A DNA stretch of 64,000 nt from Saccharina japonica (Eukaryota; Sar; Phaeophyceae; Laminariales; Laminariaceae): assembly GCA_008828725.1 (NCBI GenBank), contig MEHQ01001375.1, positions 62,001 through 126,000 of the forward strand, given 5' to 3'. The position numbers were made by a program, and so were the translations under genes. The stretch's first letter is position 1, and each line of letters opens with the position of its first letter. The notes below the pieces were generated by a model. That model was given only the letters and a program-made list of their open reading frames with translations, had not been told where the DNA came from and made no database searches. Shown piece after piece: positions 19,126-32,400 of this stretch.

Positions 19126-22100
19126 GTTGATTGAATGATTGATTGGTTGATTAATTGACTAACTGATTTATTGATCGATCGGCGCTGCGTCGGTCGTGGT
19201 TGCGCTAGTCACTACAGTGCGTACGGGCACGTCGCACGACGTTGGTGCCGCGTTTTGTTTCTCAAGCAAGGCGCCCAAACTTATCTCGACGGTGATTTGT
19301 ACGCGTGCTGTTGGGTTGTGGTCGTGGTCGTAGATTCACAAACCAGTGTACCGGGGGTGCTACAAGCACTGGTACTCGGGATGCGACGGGGTTCAGGACG
19401 GTTCACTCCTGCGTTCCATCTGAGAACGTTGCTGTGGGCAAGCCGTGCGGTGTCCATCGCACAATATCAGTTTGTTGCGCCCGAATATCGACAGGTACAA
19501 CGGTTTATGAAACTATCACCTTACTGATGTGCAAGGCAGCGTCTGGCTATTCCAGCGACACATCCGGTCGACCATGACTTGCTGTCCATCACCGTCGCAA
19601 TAAAACAAAAGACAAAACATACGTTTTTTCTCCGTTCGCTGGAAAACTGGTGCTACGGTAGGGGGGTCATGTATAGGTGCTTGTTTTTCACGTGCACAGA
19701 GCCACTCGGCCGAGTGGCTGCTTTACTGCGTTGTACTCATGTTGCCTTTTTATGTTTCTGGTGTTCTATATGCACCGCCATTGGAGGTTTTGTTGCGCAA
19801 CGGAAACGAACAATGTTTAGGTCCAATTGTCAGTTAGATTCGGAGGCACTCGTCCGAGTGGCCAAAACCCGGTAGTGAAAATGTGGACACCCCCCCCTAT
19901 CGTAGCACCAGTCGGAAGCTGTTGGCAAAAACGCAACCGCCACGCCTACAAAACGTGCTGCCTTTTTCGTCCCTATCATTTACCACCCGCCCCCCATGAC
20001 GCACTCCTGTCACGACGTGTCGACGTTCACAGGACACTTAGACGATCTCACACGGCGCGCGACCGCCAAAGTCACCTGCAGCGCATGCAGCTCCAAGCAG
20101 CACGCCAGGGACAGGAGAAGGACGGCGGCGACGGTGGGGAGGCGAGCAAGGGGAAGGATGGAGGCAACGAGGGCGACAACGGCGGGTACGACCAAGTCCT
20201 TCTCCGGTGGAAAGTAGACGAGGCGGTCGAGCGAGCTGGGGGCCGGGCAAGGGCGTTTCTCCGGCAGCTGTGGTGCGTTAATTTACTAATTCTCGCCGGG
20301 ACCTCATGTGCAAGCAACAGGTTTTAGAAGGAGGGTGGTCTTGCTTTACGCACGGCTTAGAGTCGCGGAGGGTGCTCGGGGGAGGCCGTCGTACTTTCTA
20401 GTAGTTGAAGAGAGCCCGTTCCGTACGGCCGGGGCGGGTTGAAGAACGAAGTTATTGGTAGTTCAGAACAACATATTATAATACGGTTATACCAACCTGC
20501 ACGATCGGGTATCTCTCCGTCAGTGGCAAGTAAGGGCGGGCGGGAAGGCCGGATACAGCAGCAGTAGTCCCATAATTTTCGGGGCATCTGTGCGCTCGAC
20601 GAGCTTGGACAGCCACATCACTTTCGCTAGGCATAGCAAACCGACTTCCTTACTTTTGTTTCGCTTCCTCGCACTTGTTCAGGTTTAACTCGCTGTTTGA
20701 AGACGACAAGCGGCGCATCAGGCACAGGCGGCGGTATCGGAAGGTGATCGCTTGTACCTCAGGGTGAAAGCACAGGAACAGTCGGAAGGGAGTCGAAGTG
20801 TGAAAGACCATGCTCGCGTGCATCATATATTGTCGACCAAGCACATCTCGCCTTCTACTGTAGATGCCGTAGTGCTGATGGCACCACCCTTTTTTATCTC
20901 TGTCAATATTTACTACAGGCGCTTCATAGCGTGCGCACCTACGTGGTGTTCACGATCGATACCACATGACCCCTACAAAGGAGACCAGGACCCCCCCCTC
21001 CCCCCTCTCGCACAATGTGGGCGTAACAAATCATTGTGGAAACATTGAGCAATGAACATCGATAGCAAATCCCACGAGGTGTCGACAACCTCTCAATTCG
21101 GTACAGTACGCCTAATGGTGTGCTACATCGTTCAATGTCTCCGCAAGGAGTTTTTTACGCCCATATTGTTCAAGGAGAGGGGGGGCGGTTCCGGCCACCT
21201 GTGTAACAGGTCCCATACCCCATGTCCTCTTCCTGCTGGACAAGAAAAAGGTGATCAACACGCCTCTCTAGAAACCGACACGTTGACCAAACTAGATGTA
21301 ATATTTCCCCCCCACGACGCTTCTCTGACGAAAACGACGACGACGACAACGATGACAAAAAAAGGAGAACCAGAAGGCTAGAGAATGGCGAAGGCGACGT
21401 GTGCGGGCGGCTACTTTCGTCCACTGGACGCCAATCGAGGTGGCCAAGTGGGTTTCGCATCTTCTGAAGAAAGCAGAGGTGGGCGCGGGCGGGAGCGGGC
21501 GGAGGCCGAGCAAAACAAATTGTGTTGTGATCGTCGCCGCGTTTCTCAATAGACGCCACATTTTAGCACGCCTCACACTTGTACATCTTCGTATTCATGC
21601 TCGTAGTTCCCTTGGCTTGCACAGCCAAGCAGCCTCACCTTTCCTTCCTCCTGCTTTTTCAGAACGAGGGGGTATTGTATAGTGCGCTGCGGATCAGGTA
21701 CGTGGTCTTTTTTATCCTTAAGGGAAAAAATTAGGACCGAATGTTCTCGATGTCATACCTCCACCCATGCTACAAAAAACACACACCCAAAGAGCGAACG
21801 TTCTTTCTCCGCAAATAATGGAAGCTTGACGACCCTTGTAACCATTGTTTCGCGTTGTCGTGAGTACGTACTACTTTCGGGAGTTATTTGCTCGTTTGTG
21901 TATTCGCTCTGATGTAAATTGTCGAAAACTCATATACATATATACGTAGTCAAACCCTGTAGCGCGGTGCCGTTATTGTTTTGCGAAGTCAGAGGTTCCT
22001 CCACGCGTAGTAACGGCTTGCGTACAAGCAAGCAGATGGTTGCAACCTTTCAAATCGGAGATGACAGAGGGGTGAAGACCTCACGCGAAACATGCTTACC

Positions 22101-25100
22101 TGCCGCAGCTGCTGATACGTCTTTTTTCCCACCTTCAACCTTCTGGGCGTCTCCAACAGGCATCGCGCAAGCTGCGGCTCCTTGCGTCCAACAATACGAA
22201 AAAAGGCGGTATTTCTACCATAGAAGGCGGCGACAACGGGACGAAAAACATCGACGGCGGCGTCGACGCTAGCCGAAACCAGGAAGCAAGAGCCCCTTCC
22301 ATCCAGCTAACCCCGGACGCAGCACCAGCACTAGCAGCGCCAGACCTCACCCCCAACGCTGCTGCTGCTGTCGCCGCCGCCGCCGAGGGGGAAGGCGATA
22401 TACCCCATGCAAGCGGCGTCAATGCATCCAAAGTTGGTAGAGTCGACATGAACGACGCGACCCCCGTCAGTGGCGGGTCCCTCGGCGACAAGGAGGGTGT
22501 CTGCCGGGACACAGAGAAGGAGGGGTTGGTGGTGAGAGAGGTGGCGGTGGAAAAAAACCTGCCTGCTGGTAATGGTAGCAACGCCAACTTTTGTGAGGGA
22601 GAAAAATCGATGGCAAAAACTGATGACGAGAGCGAGGGCGTTGACATCGATAACGATGACGATTATGACGACGATGACAGTCGTAGCGGTGCTGAAGACA
22701 CAGGTGGCAGTGGGTGGGGCCTGATCGAAGCCGGCGAGCGAACAGGTTACGCGGGCGCGACCGTGGAGCCCTTCGCCGTCGAGGAAGAGCTGGGCGGCTT
22801 GTGCGTCGTCAAGGTCTGTCGAGCGGTTGGTTGGTGCATGGGTTCACAGTCGTGATTGTTGTTGTGGCTGAGCACGTCGTATAAGATACGAGGTTGTTCG
22901 TGGTATGGGGGGGTATAATTAATTAATTTTGCGAATGAGGGAGAAGAATATGGCATAGGTGTTGCTAGTTTCGGGAGATTTTCCTGCCTTTTCGATCCCT
23001 TGCGGGCGAAGTGGAGCTTTGTACCTTTTTTTCATTTTCGCCAGCTACAACAATCAGTAGTCAGCTGTGACATGTGGCATCGATTGTTGTGGGATTCATT
23101 ATTTTACGTCATTGTTTCATCGCTTCGTGGTAGGAATGTGTCGTCCTCAAAGTTGCTAAACTACGGTCGAAGCGAAGAGAGGGGAGCGAGGTGTAAGCCT
23201 TGTCGCTTCTTCGCTCGTACGGCTCCTGGGGCCGGTGTGTTGGTTTACCGTGTCACGCTCTGCTTCGGCAACGCCACCCTGTATATTTTTACAAAGAGAA
23301 ACCGTTTTGTATCCTCTGTGTGTAATCGTCCAAAGGGATTTCTGCATGCCTCGTATTTCCCTTGTCTTTGGCAAGAGAGTTGCTTGAATCAAGCTTCCCG
23401 TTAACTTTTGTGCAAGCAAAAAGTTCCTTCAACAAATTGGATCCGGCTTTGAGTTCTCATCGTGACACCCTACACTCGTTGCTACTATTCGAGGAGGGAC
23501 AAGGGCAGAAAAAACTCATATGCCCTTGGCGAAGCTGCGGGAAATAAGAGGGCGGGAGTTGCGCTAAAAACAAGAGGAAACATCGCAGAGTCAACGGGGG
23601 GGGGATTTGACGAGGATAGTCCCTGCAACGAGCCATCGTTTTGACCTGAAGCTCATAAAGCGAACCTTCCACGCATTCAGCCCCACCCCGATTACGTTCC
23701 CTCTCTCCGTGATACATACATCATCGTGTGCTATTCTCGTGCGTCGAATGTTGTGCTGAAAATCTCGTGCGCAACATCTTGTGTGCCTAATGTTGTGCGG
23801 TGACAGGCGATGGACGACGCGATGGAACGCGCAGAGGACACTCTGATCCGGTTCATCAAGAGCTCGGTGAAGCTTCTCAGGCCCACTGAGGTGGAGCAGA
23901 AGCGCGTGGAACTCATGGTGCGAGAGCTTCTGACCGTTCGGCCTTACTCGACGTCTGGCCAGCTATTGATGAGGCGAGTATGCGTGACGGTGCGACACAA
24001 GGGTCGAAAGCATACTATACGCTTTTCTACAGCCCCCGATTGGGTGATGCGCATGGAAGACGCGCCACCGGTGGCGTCTGTTGATCGTTTCGCATGTAGC
24101 AGGTCGTTGCATACGTCCGAGCACCACAAACCGGCGCCTTTTATCGAGTGCTCACTGCTTCTGACCGTCTGGCCATGTCTATACATAACCCGTCTCCCAG
24201 ATGTATCTATCGCCTCCCCCCCTTGGTCATACGATTACGGCCATGCATGAAAATGGAGTACTCCCCCCCTTCCTCATGTTCCTCCCCAAGAGCGCTGGCG
24301 GTGACAGTTGTGCGCAGCGCGGAGGCTCCTCGAGAAGTGACGGAGGGGGAAATGCATGTGCAGCTGCCGGCGGTAGGGCGGGTGCTGACGGAGGGCTACC
24401 GGCACGAGGTGAGACAACCGTGGAAGCGTGGTGAGCCAAAGTTTTTTTCTTACTCGTCCACCGGACGAAAAACATTAAGCCAAATACGTATACAGTACAG
24501 GACATCTAATAAGAAACAGGAAATCTGGCCCAGGCTGGATTTCTTATTCGAGAGAGGGTGCTTTCTACACTAATTTCAAGATAACGACTCCCGAATTTAT
24601 TATTTTCCTGTAAATTTCAGCCTGGCTTTCTTATTAGCCTGTTTCTTGATAGGTGTCCTGTACTGTACGGAAGTATAAGGACTCTGTGGCCGTAAATATA
24701 ATCACCGTTTTATATGTAAATCAGAGTCCAAACCGAGGGTGTACAAGGATCCGAGTTCCTGACACCCCAGTACCCCCAAAGCTCAGAATGAAAAACCAAC
24801 CTGACCGTTGTGATCCCAGGAAACAATGAGTCAACTCTTTGTTTTAATAACCCCCCTCCCTCCTCCCCCTTCCCCCCCCAACCAGCGAAAAAAAATACGA
24901 AATAGGGGGGGTATCTAAAACCAAGTGAAAAAAAAGGAACAAAAAACGGGGGAAAAAAAATGGTTTTCGCTTATTTCGTCTTGTGATCACAGCGCTCCGG
25001 TTTGTTTTCCATTCTGACCTTCCTAGGAGTGTGGTGTCGTTTTCTCTCTCTTTTTTTTTTGTCGCATACCCCTGTCCAAACGGTGATTATATTTCCGACC

Positions 25101-26439
25101 AGATTGGCATAAAAAAACGATGCCTTGAAGCCGTACCAGGGTCCGGGGTATAAGTCGATAAAGCAGAATCTCTGCTCGTAGTGTAGGGGCATGAGCGGCA
25201 GCTGGACCTAGTATTTTGCTGCCGAACATGGAGGCTTAGGGTGGCGTATGGCGGGGACATCAGGGGATCGGATGCCACAACTAAACACGGGAGGTACGGT
25301 GAATAGATCGGGGAGGGGGGTGGGTCTATTTGGTGCGCGCGGCAAGTAGTTCGCGGACGCTCTGCAGCTCATGCACTGTCAGCACGGCAGGGTTACGCCT
25401 GAAACACGATGTTTTTGTTATACCTTGGCCCTGTCGGACACTGGTTTCGCTCCGTTAGCGGTACAGTATAGTGTCATTTTTTTTTGTCGTACAACAAACC
25501 CAGGCTACGTGACCCCTCACGAGGTGCCGTGGTTATCCCCACGATGCTCTCGTCGATCCTCCGCACGACCATTCAAAAGTTGCGACGCACCATTCCAGTG
25601 CGATTTATCAGCCGATGATCATTTTCTTGCTCGCCTTAAGCACTGAGACAATATAAATTCCAACTATTAATTGATGTCCCGCGCGGCAAGAGGCAGACAT
25701 GAACCTGAAACCACAAAAAAGTAGATGATTCATAAAGCCATGGGACCACGATTTGTTTTGTGACAATGTTATAAGACATCGCCGTTTCATTTACTATGCA
25801 GTCTGCGTGTTTCGCCCAGGAAGGCGTATCCGAAGTGACCAGAATGAAAATACTACTGTGTAGGTGGTGAACCCCATGCTGAGGGGAAACCATTTTGCCT
25901 ATAAATACTCGTAGCTCCACGACGAAGACGTTTTCCTGTCTCAGCAGCAAGTCGAAGAAGAAAACGCTTGCAGTCCAAACCCGCTGAGGGTGTTCTGCTT
26001 AAAATGTCCCATGCGCGCATAATTACACGGTCTGCTTGACACCAGACAGCGCTGGCCGAACAAGGGTTGGACTTCGCAGCGGCAAGAATCCAAGGCCTGG
26101 CCAGGGGCAAGCAAGCGCGCAGGGTGGTGTCCTCGATTTGGAGGCGAGCGGAAGCTTTCGCCGAGAAGGTCGTCCGCGGCGAAAGGGAGGCTAGCATGAA
26201 ACAGGAGGCGGAGCGCAAGGCGAAAGAAAAGGTTCGATGACGCGTACTATATACCACGGCAGGTATTAGGGTAGCACTTTTTTTTTGGCTCCAAAACATT
26301 TCTGGACAGACGGGGGGATTCTCACCCGCAGGCACTGCCGCGTAACACTTGAGATAGCACACCTCCGCGGAAGAACGAACTTCAAAGCAGATGTTTTCGA
26401 CATAAAAACGATGCGTCTTCATGAGAAGAGCTCTCGGCG

Positions 26440-26478
<39 letters not shown>

Positions 26479-29400
26479 GCTATATCCGTGCACCATTTTT
26501 CGTTGTATGTACTGTATGCGCATCCCTTGTTCTGGGAAGAAAAAAACTTGACTTGGAAATTCATTCCAGGGGGTGCGTTATCTTGGGAGTAGAGCGGACG
26601 CGATCGTCAGGATTATCGACAGAACACCGAGAAAATTCGGGGCAAACGGCGAGGTCCCGCCGCACCCGGGGACGGTAACGTCCCATGCCCGGATCAGAAA
26701 TCCTTCCATCCATCGACAACTCCGGGTGTGCTATCTTGCGTGTTATATTATATATACGAAGTATATATACCGTACCCAGTATCGTTAGAATGCCATTTTT
26801 TGTTTTACAGTATTCTTCGTCTGTGTACCTAGAATAGAGTAGGCCATTTGGATTGGTCATCAGGGGTAACACTACGTACCTCTGGAACACATTTCCTCCA
26901 TGTCGATTTTGCGTGAGGCATGGAGCGCCTCAAGTGAGGAAGGTCATGATGTTTGGAGCTACCCCCTTCCGTGTAGCAAGCGTCTGATGAGGCTCAACGG
27001 GTGAATGGACGCCTCCTGGTCCATTAGACGATCCAGTAACCCCCCTCCCCTCGCGGCATATCCGAGGGAACAATGAACAAGTGGGGACCACGATCTAAAA
27101 GCTATTGGTTTAAGACAAGCAATTTTTTGTGGGCGTAAGGCAAGTACTTGTTTAAGCGCCGTCAAACGACCTGGCACGGGCATATTCCAAGCTATAAAAA
27201 AACGTCCATTCTGGTTGGACATAGGTTCGGGTGTAAGTGAGGTCAACACACCCCTCTCCAAACGCACACCTCTCTTAACCCATTCAGAACTGAAAAAAAT
27301 GCCCCACACTAATTCCAAGTAGTTTGTCCCCAAATTCGTGGGACCAGTTCTTAAGGGGTTAAAAGCGTGGCCGCCACCGATACACCCCTATCTTAAACCG
27401 AGGCCCCACTGACGCACCCTTCTCTTAAACCGACACCCTTCTCTTAAACCGAGAACCCTCTCTTAAACCGACACCCTTCTCTTAAACCGAGAACCCTCTC
27501 TTAAACCGACCCTTCTCTTAAACCGAGAAACATCCCTTAAACCGGAACCCCTCTCTTAAACCGAGAACCCTCTCTTAAACCGAGAACCCTCTCTTTAACC
27601 GAAACCCCTCTGTTAAAACGAGAACCCTCTCTTAAACCGAGACCACTATCTTAAACCGAGATCCCTCTCTTAAACCGAGACCACTCTCTTAAACCGAGAT
27701 CCCTCTCTTAAACCGAGACCACTCTCTTAAAATGAGACCTCTCTCTGGAATTAATTTTCGAGTTGTCTAGGAGTACGTGTCTGGTGTGTGTGTTGCGATT
27801 GTACGCGAAACAAAAAAAGCATACCTGGTCTGTGGATGGTTTTGTCCGTCTCGGTGCTGGGCCACAAGGGCGGGAGAGGGGGAAGGGAGACAGACAACCC
27901 GCAACAAACACAGCGGAAGAGTCGGGGACACAGCATCAAGCAATTGACCGTCATCTCCGATTGGTTCAGCATCAGCTTATGTTCTTCCCGGGCTGCCCCT
28001 TCCCCTCGTATCGTCATGATCGTAACTGGTAGGGCCCAAGCAAGGATAACGAAAAGGCGGTGCATCGATATCTGATCGGGCAAATACTTGAGACATGGTC
28101 ATACACATTTGGCGGGGGGGGGTGGGGGTGGGGGTGGGGGTGGGGGTGTACTCATGTCGTGCACGGCCGTAGTCGTACGACCATAGGCCCTCGCATCCCT
28201 ACGGGGGGGGGCTTAGCTCTGGCCAACACCCAACCGGCCAGAAGACGCAGAAGGGATACGATTTTTGTGGGTTCCAGGTTCGTTCTCGATCCAACCGCCG
28301 CCGCGTACGGTAGGTCCCACCATTCGCCGAGGCCGTGGATATCCGTATCTCACTGTATCATACGACTGCTTGTGGTCACCCATATTCTCGGAAACATTTG
28401 TTGTCATCAGCAGTGACTTTTGGTCCCCGTGACAAGTAACCACTGCAGGTAGGAATGCAAGGCCCGTGCCTATCGTACTCCTCTCTCTCTCTCTCTCCTC
28501 TCCACCATCACCGTGGATGGTCGCTTCGTGGGATCATCCGTATCGATCCTATACCAAAACCTGGCGTGTCCTACACGCTACACTCCAAGAAAGGGAAAGT
28601 GCCATAGATAGTCGAGTCGAACCGGGGGATCTCCCCCCACTCTGGCCGGTAATAAATCTATGACCATTTTGGACTCTGGTGTGACTACTAAACGGTCATG
28701 GTATTCCAGGCCAGAAGGGGAATACACCGATTTTATGATTCCCCCCTCCTTTTACCCTTTGCAGCTTGAATTTATTTTAAAACAAAGGAAAATACAATAT
28801 AAACGACCGCCGCCCAACAGTGATTTTGTTTTGTTTTTATTTATTTTGAAATATATGAATTAGGAGGAAGCGCTGGAGCGGGAGAAGGAAGAGGCCAGAC
28901 AATACCGCCTGCGGCTGGTGCCCAGGGTGTCCTCGGTGACTTGCAGGAGCATGAACGTGTCCCTGCCGCCGTTCCTGCTCGCGGTCGCCCGTGTGGCCAG
29001 AAGGTGAGTAGGTTATACATCTTTCACTAGGCTCTCGCTCGTCGAATCTCTCCCCCCTGCTGTTGTTGTACATCTACGTTGTACGATACTTCGAAGTATG
29101 TAACGTCTCGTAAAAAAAACAATTACTTAATTGTTTCACCCTCCTTTTTAAATCACTAATGTACTGAAATATAAGGACAGTTTACATGGACATATCTAAC
29201 CCAAACGTTGCTTATATTTAGGTACATAGTAGCATATTTTCCCTGGTTTTTGTGTATGTACACACGCAAGAGACAGACGCCTGGTTCGCTGTTTTTCGTT
29301 TACACCAGCTCCGGTGCACGAGTAGGCGAGCTGTTCAGGCAATAAGCCCACGACCGTGCTAATCCTGACCCACAATACACTATATACCGTTCAGCACCCA

Positions 29401-32400
29401 AGCAGTGTCTGCCTGGTCGGTGAAAACTCGACGTCCTCCGTCCCGGCATTGTAAGGGTGTGAGGATCTATGGTCATACGACTACCGCCATGCATGACATG
29501 AGTACTCCCCTCCCCCCCCCCCCCCTTCCAACGCGCGTGCCGCGCGCGTTTCGTCTCATCCTTCGATGATGATAAAACTCGGGGACCGCCGTGAAGGTTT
29601 CTCGTGGTGGAAACGACAGCAGTTGCACCGCCTTCTGCGATGTTATCCGGCGAAAACGCGCGGGGCCGGACTTCAGCGGCTTCCTCCGCAAACGCAACAA
29701 GCAATAATAGCTCGATGGAAAGCGGTACCGGCCAGTTCTGTGACGACGGGGATGGTGATGGCTACGGCCAAATTCGTGTTCTGCTTAGGCAGGCAAGACT
29801 ACTAGAGTATGTGCATCACTATGGCGCCGGCAAACGTATACCACCAGTTCCAACGCTCGTGATCACTGCATGTTGTACGCTGAAGTCGGCATATCGTTTT
29901 TTGCTGTTGGTAAGGAAGGACCTACTATAGCTTACTCAGTCAGCGCTGGACGCATGCGATGGTGAGGATAACGCCCGATTTATTTCAGGCTCCTTCTTGT
30001 CTTTTGACGAACCGTATGCCTCAACCTCACCCCTAAGATGGCTTTTGGTCAAACGAATTATGTAACATTCCCATGGCCTATCAGGTTTGTTTTTTTGCGA
30101 ATATTATTGGGAACTAAAAACACCAGCGGGATTCCGACGAGATTGCGTAGTTCTTCAGTTGAGGAGTATAGTAATAGTCAGTAATAGCCAGTAATAGCCA
30201 GTAATAGTCAGTAAGAGTCAGTAATAGTCAGTAATAGCCAGTAATTAACAGTAACAATACTAATAGTCAGTCATGTAGTCAATCATGGTCAGTAATAGTC
30301 AGTATTAGGCAGTGGTAGTCAATATTCAAGTCATTCATAGTCAGTAATAGTCAGTAATGGTCAATAATGGTCAGTAATGGTCAGTAATAGTCAGTAGTAG
30401 CCAGTAATAGTCAGTAATAGTCAGTCATAGTCAGTAATAGTCAGAAATAGTCAGAAATAGTCAGAAATAGTCAGAAATAGTCAGTAATAGTCAGTAATAG
30501 TCATTAATAGTCATTAGTAGTCAGTAATAGTCAGTAATAGTTAGTAGTAGTCAGTCATAGTCAGTCATAGTCAGTAATAGTCAGCAATAGTCAGTGATAG
30601 TCAGTCCTAGTCAGTCATAGTCAGTCATAGTCAGCAATAGTCAGTGATATTCAGCCGGAAAAAAACTGCACCTCTATCGTTGTCCAGAAGTGAACCCTTC
30701 CAATCTACCGGTAGACTTTTCGATGCGCGCCCGGCGATCACAGGGCAAGTGCTCGCTCGAGTTGACTCCTCTCGCTCTACAGACAGCGCCGTCGACAACT
30801 GGGTATTTTGCGCGCGAGAAGCCGGACTACCCATACCCATACGTCTGTATATGATACGATGCCACGGGTGCACGTTTTCTTTGTTTGAGCTATCTCCCCA
30901 CGTCATGTCAATCCGCTTGACCTTGCATATACTCTTGCCGCTTTGAGACTGCTGCTGCTTCTGTGTACCACTCTCGAAATATAAGCAACTTTTGATATTG
31001 ACATCAGGGTCCAAACGGATGGGACTACATTTCCACCCAGGGTGTTACATAAAATACATACCAGGTACCTTTTACTCGAAAACACTTGCATCCACTCAAG
31101 GGCCAGCCAGCCCTTCTTCACGCACGCATACGTACCTGGTACTTGTTTTTTGAAGGACACCTCCGAAATACCTTCCCCCATCCTATAAACAACACACAAA
31201 CACAATTATTTTGAAGAACGCCTCCGAAATAACCCCCCCCCTCCTTACGTCACATACAACTATTTTGAAGGGCATCTCCGAAATACCCCCTCACAAGCGG
31301 TTCTTAGTAGGATGCTTCTCACCCTTCATGCGAGTCGCCCAACACCTCACGGCGCTTCGCGCTTGGTGCTAGCAATGTCTGCCTGGTCGGTGAAAACCCG
31401 ACATGCCCCATCCCGGCATTGTAGGGATGCGAGGGTCTATGGTCATACGACTACGGCCATGCATGCAAATGAAGTACACCCTCCCCCCCCCCCGTCTCGG
31501 CATTGTAGAGTTCTGTGGTTATACGACTACGGCCATGCATGAATATAAAGTACCCCTCCCCCCCCCCCATTCTCTCAACACACACACTTATTTTGAAGAA
31601 CAGCTCTGAAATACCCTCCCCGCCCCGCTCCCTTCTTGCAGGGTGCTGCTGTGGAAGTCACGGCGACGTCGCCGGAAAGCGAATCGTCGTTGCAGCCAGG
31701 GCGTACAGCCGCTGCGGCGGAAGCAGGCCTCCTCGTCACCCACCACCACCCGGGAGAAGACGATGAAGACGATTTCCGCACCAAGGGTGAGGCGCAAGAA
31801 GTGCAAGCAAAGCGAGGGGCCAACAGCTTCGTCCGCGCGGTGGGGGAGTCGCTGAAGCTTTGCGGGCTGTGCCCTTCCACGACCTACCGCGTTACGCTGG
31901 AGGTGCCGCTTCTCGTTAGAGACGACCTGCTTGAGTCTGCAAGGTGAGGCAGGCAGGCAGCGGGGTTGTATCCCCGGATTTGTTTTTTTTGGATGAAAAG
32001 CATGCGGAAGCCGCACGCTATGACCGTTAGCGCACGATGATCCGAAATTATTGTGGAAAACGCTACGTACAGCCGTTAAACGCACGATGCTCCGTAATCA
32101 ATTTGTGGGCCAAAACAAAAAACCAATGGCATGGGGCGCTCGAGACGATCTCATTCTCGAACCCGAAAAGGCGAAAAGAAGAACAAAACAAAACAAAACA
32201 AAAACCTACTGTTCGGATTTCAAACATGAAATTCGTGGGGAAGGAATCCCACACGCCCATGGCCGACAGCGCACCATTATTCAGTATCACGTACAAACAC
32301 AAAAACTGACCACGCGCTAAGGTCCTTCTTCGTCATGGTTAGGGTTTTCAATCTTTAAGAGGCCCCACGGTTTCGGCACGGGGGTTGTAGTCCGTGCCCC

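Noticed and set aside
22135-22647. 170-codon minus-strand frame, with VGKKTYQQLRQ before a GTAAGC donor
   Set aside because: Looked exon-like, but the plus strand over the same bases is open for 245 codons with matching phase to exons on both sides. It has no partner exons on the minus strand.
30165-30655. CRISPR-like or satellite array
   Set aside because: The units are contiguous with no unique spacers and sit in a eukaryotic intron, so it is a plain minisatellite.
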